NCBI GenBank assembly: GCA_964415525.1
Contig: CAYQAS010000066.1
Coordinates: 1-24,431, forward strand
Source: CAZPUI01 sp964415525
GTDB lineage: Bacteria > Acidobacteriota > Holophagae > Holophagales > Holophagaceae
Length of the DNA stretch: 24,431 nt
Direction of reading: 5' to 3'
How positions within the stretch are numbered: the first letter of the stretch is position 1; each line of letters begins with the position of its first letter. The translations under genes were made by a program, and so were the position numbers. The notes beneath the pieces were generated by a model. It was not told where the DNA came from. It did no database searches and saw nothing but the letters and a program-made list of their open reading frames with translations. Of the stretch, positions 15,185-24,431 are shown piece after piece.

Positions 15185-17815
15185 CTACAGCGACGTGCGC
15201 TGCAGGCCGGCCTTCAGGGTCTCTGCGATCTGGCTCTGGCACTCGTTGTAGTGCGCGCGGACTTCCTTGCTCAGGCCGGGCTTGGCGGCAGCGGCCTTAA
15301 GGGTGGCCCCTAGGGAGCTGAGGTTTTCCCGGGCGAGGCTGCGGGCGTCCTCTGGAGTGGTCGGTGTGGCGCGCAGAACGAGACCGGACAGGAGGCGCAG
15401 GTGGTCGCGCTGCAGGTTGCGGCGCTGGAGGCTGGGCTCCTTGCCAGCCTTGGCTTCTGCCCAGATGGCGCTCTGGACGCCGTCATACAGTTCGGAAAGC
15501 TTGAAGGCGGTCTTGGGGTTGTCCAGCTTGTCGCCGGCATCCAGGATGCGCTGGGCGGTGCCCGGGTCGAAGGTGCGACCCAGGGCCATGCGCTGGAGCC
15601 CCTGCACGCGACCGGCAATGGAGAAATCGGGGTTCTGGAAGCCCGTCTCGTAGCTGATGCGCTCGATGGTCAGGCGGCGCATGAATTCAGGCTTGAACGT
15701 GAAGGCGTCCATGGAGAAGACGTTCTGCTCCAGGAGCCTCAGGGCCTCGCGCTGGCGTTCGGCGGCGACGGGCATCAGGTTCGGTCGGCCGGTACCGGCG
15801 TGGTCGCGCAGGGTCACCAGACCGCCGAACTGCTTAGTGGCGATGCCCACGGCCTGACCGACCTGCCCGAGAGCACGGCCGACATAGCGGCGCAGCAGGT
15901 GGTGGGTCTCACCGGGTTTGAAGGTGCGCTTCTGGAGGCGCGCCAGCAGTTCCTTGGAGAGCTGGATGCGCTTCTTGGCATAGACCATCGGATCCGGCCC
16001 CATGTCCCAGGTGTTGACCTCAGGATCGATGCCGCCGGGCCCCATGCTTTCCTCGTCCGTCCCATAGGCCAGGTCCGGCTCCGTGCTGCGCTCGGCGATC
16101 TTGCGCAGGGCCTCCGCCTCCTTCGCAGGTTCGAAGGGCTTGTAGCCGTATTCGATGACCCAGTAGTCCCAGGGGCCCAGGCTGCTGGGCTGATATTCGC
16201 CCTGCTTCTCGCCCTCGAGGGCAATGTTGAGGCCGTTGTATTCCATGACGGAACCCACCAAGCCGTTGGCCTTGGTGAAGGCGGGATCCTTCAACTGGGC
16301 CTCGGTGCGGATGGTGCTGGCGCGGAAATTGTGCCGCAGGCCCAGGGTGTGGCCGACCTCGTGGGTGACCAGGTCTTTCAGGGCCTCCATGGTGAACTTC
16401 TCGGCTTCCGGGCTGCCCGCCTCGAAGACACCGCGGGCCTCCAGCAGGCTGGAACCGAAGGCCAGCTCACGAGCCGCCTCCAGTCCCATCACGCCGACGC
16501 CGCCGGTGAGCAGGTGGGTGCTGGGGGTCTTCGGGAATTCCTCCTCGAAGCGCTCGAACTGTCCGCGCACCATGCCTTCGCCGATGCCAATGTCCGCGTC
16601 CAGGATCTCGCCCGTGCGGGGATCGACGTGGCTGGGCCCGATGGCGAAGCCCACATCCGTGCCGTTGATCCAGTGGATGGAGGCGTGCTTGGCATCCAGG
16701 GTGTCCCACTCGGCGTCATCCGGCTGGACCTTCACCTCGATGGCGTCCTTGATGCCGGCCTTCTCATAGGCCTTGTTCCACTCAAGGATGCCGGCGGTGA
16801 CGGCGGGACGGAACTTCTCGGGGATGTTGCGATCGAGCCAGTAGACGACGGGCTGCTTCGGCTTGCTGACAGCCGCTGTCGGGTCGGCCTTCTCCAGGCG
16901 CCACCGGTGGATCATGTGCTGCCGGATGTCGTTCTGGGTGAGCTGGCTGAAATCGTGCTGCGTGGTGAGGAAGTAGCCGACGCGGTCATCCGCCGCCCGG
17001 GGCGCCATGGGCTGCTCCGGCAGCTTGAGCAGGTTGTAGTAGAAGCCCAGGAAGAAACTCCGGGGATCCGGCGTGGCCGAGGGCATGGAGGGCGCCATGG
17101 CGGGGGGCGTCATGGGATTCGGCAGGTTCAGCCGACCGGCCATGTAGTGGGCGTTCACCGAGAAACACGTGAGGTCCGCCGTGGTGCGGGCCTTGGCAAA
17201 GCTGGTGTTGCCCTTATCGAGCATGTAGGACTGCCGGTAGATCTGCTCCAGCTGCATGCCCATGGCGGGGATGTCGCTGAAGAAGAGGGCGGAAGCGTCC
17301 ACCAGGATGCTCTTGCGCTCGGGATGGGGCTTGCAGAGCACCGGTGCGGAGGCGATCAGGCTCTCGGAGAAGCCCTCCTTCACGCCGAATCCCGCCGCCT
17401 TGTCAGAACCGCCCTTGAAGGTCGAATTCAGGGCGATGAACTGCAGAGTGTTGCCCGTGCGCCGGAAGGTCACCATGTGGCTGTCCAGCATCATGCCGGC
17501 GTAGAGCCCACGCTCTCCGATGCCCTTCTGCAGGTTGAAGGAGAAGAGGAAAGGCTTCTCCAGCTGATCCGCGGCCACCTCGATCCAGACCTTGTCGTCC
17601 TTCTGGTGCAGCGGGAAGAAGCCCTTGGTCTCCTTGGCGTCCTTCACGATGTCTGCGAAGGGCTTGAGACCCGAAGGATCCGGCGGGGTTGCGGGTGCGG
17701 CGGGAGCTCCCGGTGCCCCCGGCTTGGGGGGAACGGCCGTCGGCGCCTGGGCAGCCAGAACGAGGGGAAGGGCGGCGGCGAGCAGGGCTGGCAGCGCGTG
17801 ACGTCGGGTAAGCAC
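15185..17815 (-). CDS. Exported zinc-dependent metalloprotease (DUF5117/DUF4953 type)
   Basis: The 876-aa protein begins with a signal peptide (about 1-22, ending LVLAAQ) and a Pro/Ala-rich linker (23-49). The N-terminal region matches the DUF5118/DUF5117 pattern. The catalytic part carries the extended zinc motif HEVGHTLGLRH with ligands His485, His489, His495 and catalytic Glu486, and a likely Met-turn at SVMEYN (Met524), as in metzincin-like peptidases. The C-terminal third is helical and resembles DUF4953. It is probably periplasmic or secreted; substrates are unknown. The GTG start is preferred because GGAGG lies four bases upstream and the following residues form a signal peptide. It stands alone between a terminator hairpin and a divergent aminotransferase gene. 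A very long antisense ORF across it is a GC-frame shadow. Confidence 0.92.
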   Translation of the reverse strand: MLTRRHALPALLAAALPLVLAAQAPTAVPPKPGAPGAPAAPATPPDPSGLKPFADIVKDAKETKGFFPLHQKDDKVWIEVAADQLEKPFLFSFNLQKGIGERGLYAGMMLDSHMVTFRRTGNTLQFIALNSTFKGGSDKAAGFGVKEGFSESLIASAPVLCKPHPERKSILVDASALFFSDIPAMGMQLEQIYRQSYMLDKGNTSFAKARTTADLTCFSVNAHYMAGRLNLPNPMTPPAMAPSMPSATPDPRSFFLGFYYNLLKLPEQPMAPRAADDRVGYFLTTQHDFSQLTQNDIRQHMIHRWRLEKADPTAAVSKPKQPVVYWLDRNIPEKFRPAVTAGILEWNKAYEKAGIKDAIEVKVQPDDAEWDTLDAKHASIHWINGTDVGFAIGPSHVDPRTGEILDADIGIGEGMVRGQFERFEEEFPKTPSTHLLTGGVGVMGLEAARELAFGSSLLEARGVFEAGSPEAEKFTMEALKDLVTHEVGHTLGLRHNFRASTIRTEAQLKDPAFTKANGLVGSVMEYNGLNIALEGEKQGEYQPSSLGPWDYWVIEYGYKPFEPAKEAEALRKIAERSTEPDLAYGTDEESMGPGGIDPEVNTWDMGPDPMVYAKKRIQLSKELLARLQKRTFKPGETHHLLRRYVGRALGQVGQAVGIATKQFGGLVTLRDHAGTGRPNLMPVAAERQREALRLLEQNVFSMDAFTFKPEFMRRLTIERISYETGFQNPDFSIAGRVQGLQRMALGRTFDPGTAQRILDAGDKLDNPKTAFKLSELYDGVQSAIWAEAKAGKEPSLQRRNLQRDHLRLLSGLVLRATPTTPEDARSLARENLSSLGATLKAAAAKPGLSKEVRAHYNECQSQIAETLKAGLQRTSL

Positions 17816-17978
17816 GGAACCTCCTATGAGAGAGGGCTTGTCAATGGACTCCAGGCCTCAGGGCCGGGGAAAGATGAACCAAGGATGTCACATGCGCGCA
17901 GGTGGGATTCGGCCTGCAAACCCGGATGTGCCGCCGGTCAGGTTTAGTCTAGGGATGGAACTTTTTCAGGATTCGACC
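17816..17978. promoter_or_regulatory. Divergent promoter region between metalloprotease and MalY/PatB genes
   Basis: These 163 bp separate two divergent start codons. TTGACA is visible on the minus strand at 17836-17841, but the matching -10 position would fall on the metalloprotease ribosome site, so it is not a credible promoter. No other clear element was found. The plus-strand frame is open across this stretch, but the extra residues do not resemble the enzyme family. Confidence 0.3.
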
Positions 17979-19142
17979 ATGTCCCTGCCCTGCCCCGATC
18001 GCCGCGCCACCGAATGCCTGAAATGGCGCCAGTACCCTGCCGATGTGCTGCCCCTCTGGGTGGCGGATATGGACTTCCCCGCACCAGAGCCGGTGCTCGA
18101 AGCCCTGCGGGAGCGGATCGGCCACGGTGTCCTCGGCTACCCCGATCTCACACTTGCACCGGAAGCGGGTGCCGAGGGCCTGCGGGAGCTGCTGGTGGCC
18201 CGGATGGCCGAGCGGTACGGCTGGAACATTCGACCTGAGGAGATCGTGTTCGTCCCGGGTGTCGTCACGGGCTTCAATCTCGCCTGCCATGCGCTGGGCG
18301 AGCCCGGGGACGCCGTTCTCATCCAGCCGCCTGTCTACATGCCCTTCCTCTACGCCGCAAAGCAGGCGGGCCTGGAACGCCAGGACGCCGAGCTGGTGCA
18401 GGCCTCCGACGGTTCCTACAGCATCGATTGGGACGCTTTTGAGGCCGCGATGACCGATCGCACGAAAGCCTTTCTGCTCTGCCATCCCCACAATCCAGTG
18501 GGTCGCGTCTGGCGGCGGGACGAACTGGCACGCATCGCCGAGATCTGCCTGCGGCGCGGCGTGACGATGATCTCCGACGAGATCCACTGCGACCTGCTCT
18601 TCGACGGACACACCCACACCCCTCTGGCATCCCTGAATCCCGAAATCGCCAAGCACACCATCACGCTCATGGCCCCCAGCAAGACCTTCAACGTGGCGGG
18701 TCTCGCCTGCAGCTTCGCCATCATTCAGGATGCGGAACTCCGCCAAACCTACCTGAGGGCCCGCCAGGGGCTCGTTCCGGCGGTGAACCTCCTGGGGCTG
18801 GTGGCCGCCGAGGCGTCCTACCGGCACGGCCAGCCCTGGCTGGACGAGCTGCTGGCGACGCTGGAGTCGAACCGACAGCTCCTGTCCGAAACCATCGATC
18901 GCGACCTGCCCGGCGTGCGGATGCGCAAGCCTGAAGCCACCTACCTCGCCTGGCTGGATTGCCGGGAGGCGGGCATCGAAGGCAACCCCGGGGCGTTCTT
19001 CCTCGACAGAGCGCGGGTGGCCCTCAACGATGGCGAAGCCTTCGGCCCCGGCGGGGAAGGCTTCGTGCGCCTCAACTTCGGCTGCAGCGAGGCCGTGCTG
19101 AAGGAGGCCCTGGGAAGAATGGCGGAGGCTCTGAAACGCTGA
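17979..19142 (+). CDS. MalY/PatB-type PLP-dependent enzyme (aminotransferase fold, probable cystathionine beta-lyase)
   Basis: The 387-aa protein is a fold-type I PLP enzyme of the MalY/PatB group, which cleaves C-S bonds of cystathionine and related compounds. Typical features are DVLPLWVADMDFPAPEPV near the N-terminus, YMPFLY in the substrate region, CHPHNPVGRVW (Asn172), SDEIHCDL with Asp200 contacting the PLP ring nitrogen, and APSKTFNVAGL with the Schiff-base Lys235. The C-terminus has GFVRLNFGC with the carboxylate-binding Arg. The ATG at 17979 matches the usual N-terminal length of the family and has AGGA seven bases upstream; an alternative ATG at 17955 would add eight residues. The gene is monocistronic and convergent with the next gene, with 12 bp between stops. 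The precise substrate (cystathionine, S-alkyl cysteine or an amino acid for transamination) is uncertain. Confidence 0.88.
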   Translation: MSLPCPDRRATECLKWRQYPADVLPLWVADMDFPAPEPVLEALRERIGHGVLGYPDLTLAPEAGAEGLRELLVARMAERYGWNIRPEEIVFVPGVVTGFNLACHALGEPGDAVLIQPPVYMPFLYAAKQAGLERQDAELVQASDGSYSIDWDAFEAAMTDRTKAFLLCHPHNPVGRVWRRDELARIAEICLRRGVTMISDEIHCDLLFDGHTHTPLASLNPEIAKHTITLMAPSKTFNVAGLACSFAIIQDAELRQTYLRARQGLVPAVNLLGLVAAEASYRHGQPWLDELLATLESNRQLLSETIDRDLPGVRMRKPEATYLAWLDCREAGIEGNPGAFFLDRARVALNDGEAFGPGGEGFVRLNFGCSEAVLKEALGRMAEALKR

Positions 19143-19154
19143 CCCTTCCGTCCC

Positions 19155-20381
19155 CTACTGCTTGCGGATCTGATCGAAGATGTCGGACTTGGGTCGGGCG
19201 TCGGGCTTCGATTTGACCGTGGGCTTCGCGACCGTCGGCTTCGCCACGACCACCGGCTCAGGTGCCGCCTCGACGGGAGGCGGTGCGGGGACCACAGCCG
19301 CCGCAGGAAGCGGCTGCAGTTGGATGTGAAGGCTTCGATCGCCGGGCTGCAAGGCCTGCTCGTAGGCTTGGTGGCCTTGCAAGCTCAGGCGCAGGGTTCC
19401 CTTGGGATGGCCTTCGAGATCCAGGGAGACGGGCGTCACACCTCGCGCGGCGCCGTCCAGAGTGACCTGGGCTCCTGCGGGCACGGTGACGAGGGCCACG
19501 GAGGTCTTCCGGGGGAGGAGGCCCCAGACCAGCACTGCGACCGTTCCCGTGGCCGCCAGCAGGATGGGAATCCGCCAGCGGCGGAAGGGGGAAACCCGAG
19601 CCGCGGTGGGGACCTCGGTCCGCTCCCAGCGCCCGACCTCCGAGGCGGGGATGTGGTCCGCCTCGTCCATGGCTGGCGTGTCCTCCAGGCAGCCCGGCCC
19701 GTTCTCATCCATGGCCTGAGCGGCCTGCATCAGGATCTCCTCCGTCCGTAGGGCGATCCTCGGGGTGAAGTCGTGCAGGCGATGGTCGATTTCGATCTTG
19801 AGGGAGGGGCTGTTGATGAGCTGGAGGGCCGCGGGAAGCCCTTCCAGCCGCCGGTAGCGGGCATTGATGACCTGGCCGCCCTGGAGGTAGAGGAAACCCT
19901 GTCGCCGCCCCGAGGTCACACGCAAGGTGCAGGTCTTGCACTCCATGCCAAGCATCTGAAGCAGGGTGGAAAGGCTGAGGCCCTGGATGACACCCCAGGC
20001 CCCATCCAGAAGCTCCGCCTGGGCCGCTTCCAGCAGGGCATCCATCGTGGTGGGCTTGGGCAGGTAGCCCACCAAGGGGAAGTGGCGGTCCGGATAGCGG
20101 GCTTCATAGGCGGCAAGGTCGGGACGCGGGGTGGTCCCGAGCGCCAGCACCGGCAGGGAGGCCCGCCGCTCTGCGATGAGCGCCAGCCAGTCGAGTCGGT
20201 CCCCCTCTGGCCCATCCAGGTCCAGGATCAGCAGGTCCCCTTCCCGCGCGTCCAGCCCATTCCGGAGCTCCTCCAGGGTGGAAAGGGCGCAGAGGCGGAA
20301 TTCCGCCCGGTGAGGCGTGAAGGCCTGGTAAACCAGCTCCCGCACCGGAGCGGTGAGGCCGCCGAGCAGGATCGTTTTCAT
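19155..20381 (-). CDS. Membrane protein with degenerate receiver, DUF4388 and PEGA domains
   Basis: The 408-aa protein combines four parts. Residues 1-125 look like a response-regulator receiver: LLILDLDG (Asp54/Asp56), LALGTT and YLPKP with Lys109. The N-terminal acidic pair that binds Mg2+ is missing (ILLGGLT in its place). Residues about 128-225 match DUF4388 (GVIQGLSLSTLLQMLGM, FLYLQGGQVINARY). A single hydrophobic helix (about 270-290) is followed by a PEGA-type domain (ALVTVPAGAQVTLDG, about 296-350) and a Pro/Val/Lys-rich tail with the repeated unit VAKPT. The receiver and DUF4388 parts would face the cytoplasm and PEGA the periplasm, as in PEGA proteins that bind envelope polymers. 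It follows the PstS-like gene on the same strand after 120 bp and may be in the same unit. Function is not known. Confidence 0.85.
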   Translation of the reverse strand: MKTILLGGLTAPVRELVYQAFTPHRAEFRLCALSTLEELRNGLDAREGDLLILDLDGPEGDRLDWLALIAERRASLPVLALGTTPRPDLAAYEARYPDRHFPLVGYLPKPTTMDALLEAAQAELLDGAWGVIQGLSLSTLLQMLGMECKTCTLRVTSGRRQGFLYLQGGQVINARYRRLEGLPAALQLINSPSLKIEIDHRLHDFTPRIALRTEEILMQAAQAMDENGPGCLEDTPAMDEADHIPASEVGRWERTEVPTAARVSPFRRWRIPILLAATGTVAVLVWGLLPRKTSVALVTVPAGAQVTLDGAARGVTPVSLDLEGHPKGTLRLSLQGHQAYEQALQPGDRSLHIQLQPLPAAAVVPAPPPVEAAPEPVVVAKPTVAKPTVKSKPDARPKSDIFDQIRKQ

Positions 20382-20501
20382 GGGGCAGGCTCCCAGGGCA
20401 AGGCGCAGAAACGACCTGAACCATCAAGTTGTTCCCAGCCAAATGGATCCGCAGCACTCGGGCACGATGGGTTCAACCGATGCTTGCGCGGCACCTCAGT
20501 C

Positions 20502-21434
20502 TCAGCGGATTTTCTTCGCCATCTCTCGAGCGACATCCGGCGGCACGGAGATGAGCCCGTTCCCCATGATGCGCTGCCCTTCCTCGGACAACACATAGCT
20601 CAGGAAGGCCTGCACCGGGGGTTGCACCGGAGGCTTCACAAACAGGTAGAGGAAGTTGCTCAGGGGGTAGTCACCCCGGGTGATGCTGTCGGGATTCGGC
20701 AGGACCGGAAGGCCGGAAGGACCAATGATGGGCACCGCCCGGACGAGGGAGCTGAGGTCGTAGATGGAGGCATAACCGATGCCGCCGCCATCCAGAGAGA
20801 CGGCCTCGACGATGGCGGAGGCATCCTCTTTCACCATGATCCCTGGCCGGAATTCACCCTTCAGAAGCACCTTGTCCCGGAAGCTCGCCCGGGGCCCGGA
20901 GAACTCATCCCGCCCGTAGATGGTGACCCGACGGTTCTCCCACTGGGGATCCTTGAGCCCCAAAGCCCCCCAGGTGGTGATGAGCCCCTTGCCGCCCTGC
21001 TTTCGGGAAGTGGAATAGATCGAATCCAGCTGCTCCAGGGAAATGCTCTTGATGGGGTTGCTCGGATTCACGAACACCACCAGAGCATCCACCCCCACCA
21101 CCAGCCGAGTGGGCCGCCCATTGGTGAACTCCGCCAGTTCGGATTTGGACATGTCCCGGGACATGGCCGCCACCTGGGCCTGGCCCTCCATCAACGCCAG
21201 CACGCCCGCGGTGGATCCCTCGGCGGCGAATTTCAGCTGGATTCCCTGCTTCTGCAAGGCGCCGGTCCACTGGCTGAAGATGGGCTCGAAGACATCCGAA
21301 CCCACGGAAAGGACGCTTCCAGAGACTCCGGAAGAGGGTACGTAGGGGGCATATTTGGGCTCACGCCCGGTCTGGGCCGTCAGGACCCCGCACGCCAAGA
21401 GCACACTGGACATCACCCAGGACTTGATACGCAT
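20502..21434 (-). CDS. PstS-like phosphate/substrate-binding protein
   Basis: The 310-aa protein is an exported binding protein of the PstS-like (PBP-like) family. After a signal sequence (about 1-21; Cys15 in LLAC makes a lipoprotein possible) come motifs typical of phosphate-binding proteins: VLSVGSDVFEPIFSQW, AAEGSTAGVLALMEGQAQVAAMSRDM, VVGVDALVVFVNPSNPI, a GRDEFSGPRASFRDKVL segment and DGGGIGYASIYDL. Start is supported by GGAGG five bases upstream of the ATG. No pstC, pstA, pstB or phoU lies nearby, so it may be an orphan sensor-type or scavenging protein, not part of a full transporter here. It sits 35 bp downstream of the sCache-like gene on the same strand, so co-transcription is likely. 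Phosphate as ligand is inferred from family. Confidence 0.87.
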   Translation of the reverse strand: MRIKSWVMSSVLLACGVLTAQTGREPKYAPYVPSSGVSGSVLSVGSDVFEPIFSQWTGALQKQGIQLKFAAEGSTAGVLALMEGQAQVAAMSRDMSKSELAEFTNGRPTRLVVGVDALVVFVNPSNPIKSISLEQLDSIYSTSRKQGGKGLITTWGALGLKDPQWENRRVTIYGRDEFSGPRASFRDKVLLKGEFRPGIMVKEDASAIVEAVSLDGGGIGYASIYDLSSLVRAVPIIGPSGLPVLPNPDSITRGDYPLSNFLYLFVKPPVQPPVQAFLSYVLSEEGQRIMGNGLISVPPDVAREMAKKIR

Positions 21435-21469
21435 GTTGACCTCCGATAAAGGGGTTCAATTCGATCGGT

Positions 21470-21922
21470 TCAGGACTTCTTGTAGACGCCGCAAGCCACC
21501 ACAAAAATCTTGTACTTTTCGACATAACATGTTTTGGTATCTATGTTTCCGGTCTCTGGATGCTTGAACTTGTAATCGAGCCATCCGCTACCCTTTTCCA
21601 CCGCGATCTCGGCGGCCTTCTGGGCATAGGCCACCCCATCGGGATCTCGGGCACCCGAGAAGTCCTGCCCCACCAGCTTCGGGTTGGCCCCGTGGGCGGC
21701 CATGATCTTCTCCTCGATATCCACGATCCAGACATAGAGCTCTCCCTTCCGGAGCTCCGGATCCTGGCGGTTGACGGCCTGGACGAGCTTGTACCCGCCC
21801 TGGGTTTTGGCGTACTCGATGGCCTTCTTGACGAGCGCCTGGGCCTCTTCCTTGGTCTGCCCCAGCAGGGGCGCCGTCAGGAAAAGGCAAAACCCGAGAA
21901 AGAACGCAGAGCGACGGACCAT
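21470..21922 (-). CDS. Exported single-Cache domain protein
   Basis: The 150-aa protein has a signal peptide (MVRRSAFFLGFCLFLTAPLLGQ) followed by one Cache-like fold: KEEAQALVKKAIEYAKTQG, then RKGELYVWIVDIEEKIMAAHGANPKLVGQDFSGARDPDG, and WLDYKFKHPETGNIDTKTCYVEKYKIFVVACGVYK. This order (helix, YV..., HG.NP.L.G, W..Y.., K..Y.....) is characteristic of sCache_2-like ligand-binding domains that usually sit on chemoreceptors and kinases. Here it is free-standing and presumably periplasmic, with a ligand that cannot be named. The ATG at 21922 is chosen for the GGAGG six bases upstream and the signal peptide; an upstream in-frame codon at 21952 would precede that site. It is probably the first gene of a unit with the PstS-like gene. 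Two Cys residues near the C-terminus (TKTCYV and VACGVY) might form a disulfide. Confidence 0.83.
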   Translation of the reverse strand: MVRRSAFFLGFCLFLTAPLLGQTKEEAQALVKKAIEYAKTQGGYKLVQAVNRQDPELRKGELYVWIVDIEEKIMAAHGANPKLVGQDFSGARDPDGVAYAQKAAEIAVEKGSGWLDYKFKHPETGNIDTKTCYVEKYKIFVVACGVYKKS

Positions 21923-21929
21923 ATGGGCC

Positions 21930-21995
21930 TCCTGATTTCGCGCACTGCCCACGTCATCGGCTGCCGATATTTGCCCATTACCCCCTAAATCAGGA
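21930..21995 (-). promoter_or_regulatory. Possible leader structure covering the ribosome site of the sCache gene
   Basis: Reading on the minus strand, TCCTGATTT (21995-21987) can pair with AAATCAGGA (21938-21930), which includes part of the AGGAGG ribosome site of the sCache gene. Between them lies a hairpin ATCGGC-a-GCCGAT (21956-21968). If transcription starts upstream of 21995, the leader could hide the ribosome site. A weak promoter-like pair TTCGAC and TAATGG with an 18-base spacer overlaps this region, and use of it would remove the upper arm. The pairing is seen; regulation is inference. Confidence 0.3.
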
Positions 21996-22150
21996 TTAGT
22001 CGAATTCGGCCTATCGCGTGACCGAAGTCATGTCATGTCCAGGCCAGATTCATAGCCGAGGCACATCCTGGAAGCCCAAACCTTCCCAAGGGATGCCACC
22101 TGAAGGGGATTGGCTTTGCTCGTCCAAGGAAGATCAAAAGGTCGACCACA

Positions 22151-22203
22151 GTCCCGAACCCGACGCCTCCAGGGATTCCTCCTGGAGGCGTCGGGTTCGG
22201 GAC
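22151..22203 (-). terminator. Long perfect hairpin downstream of leuS
   Basis: A 23-bp perfect stem pairs 22151-22173 with 22181-22203 around a 7-base loop, starting nine bases past the leuS stop. The stem is GC-rich (GTCCCGAACC/GGTTCGGGAC at its base). No T run follows at once, though TTTT occurs about twelve bases further on. Position indicates a terminator or 3'-end-protecting hairpin for leuS; the stem is far longer than most intrinsic terminators. The rest of 21923-22212 holds only the leader region of the sCache gene and no recognisable gene. Confidence 0.75.
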
Positions 22204-22212
22204 GGTTCAGGG

Positions 22213-24431
<2,219 letters not shown>

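Noticed and set aside
17836..17841. TTGACA on the minus strand as promoter for the metalloprotease
   Set aside because: The matching -10 would fall on the ribosome site and the start codon would lie too close to the transcript start.
15401..17947. 848-aa plus-strand ORF antisense to the metalloprotease
   Set aside because: It mirrors the codon structure of a gene with a signal peptide and zinc motif; the translation is rich in His, Gly, Gln and Val with no domain. Typical shadow ORF in GC-rich DNA.

Overview
The window is GC-rich, densely coded bacterial DNA from a Gram-negative chromosome: there are many Sec signal peptides and several cell-envelope proteins. A DUF4388/PEGA signalling protein, a DUF5117/DUF4953-type zinc protease and an SSS symporter inside a Leloir gene cluster together suggest Acidobacteriota, possibly the Holophagaceae (Geothrix/Mesoterricola-like). 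That assignment rests on recalled family resemblance and was not tested by a search. No rRNA, tRNA, CRISPR array or phage gene was recognised.

Layout. (1) Positions 2-1159 hold the C-terminal part of a U32-family protein of the YdcP/RlhA type, cut by the window start. (2) A 329-bp element with 15-bp perfect terminal inverted repeats, 1167-1495, looks like a MITE and sits against the stop codon of the next gene. (3) An exported orphan protein (1496-2794, -) is divergent from a fusion of an alpha/beta-hydrolase-like domain and a caspase/metacaspase domain (2927-4606, +). (4) Positions 4607-15091 form a galactoside-utilisation locus. The minus-strand operon galM - SSS symporter - 64-aa membrane protein - galK - galT is tightly coupled. 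A divergent XylR-type AraC regulator is followed by an exported GH42 beta-galactosidase and an exported GH63-like (alpha/alpha)6-barrel glycosidase that overlap by 4 bp. (5) Then come a large exported zinc metalloprotease (-) and a MalY/PatB-type PLP enzyme (+). (6) A minus-strand group encodes an sCache-like periplasmic protein, a PstS-like binding protein and a membrane protein with a degenerate receiver, DUF4388 and PEGA domains. (7) leuS closes the window, cut at its N-terminal end, with a 23-bp perfect stem just past its stop.

How the genes work together. In the galactoside locus the two exported glycosidases would release galactose from beta-galactosides outside the cytoplasm. The sodium symporter would import it, GalM would convert the beta to the alpha anomer, and GalK and GalT would feed it into central metabolism. 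galE is not in the window. The XylR-like protein, with a sugar-binding-protein-like domain and an AraC DNA-binding domain, is the obvious candidate regulator of both arms.

The observations most worth a second look are the hydrolase-caspase fusion, the structured MITE-like element, the small membrane protein translated between the symporter and galK, and the sCache/PstS-like/pseudo-receiver group, which has no phosphate transporter genes beside it.
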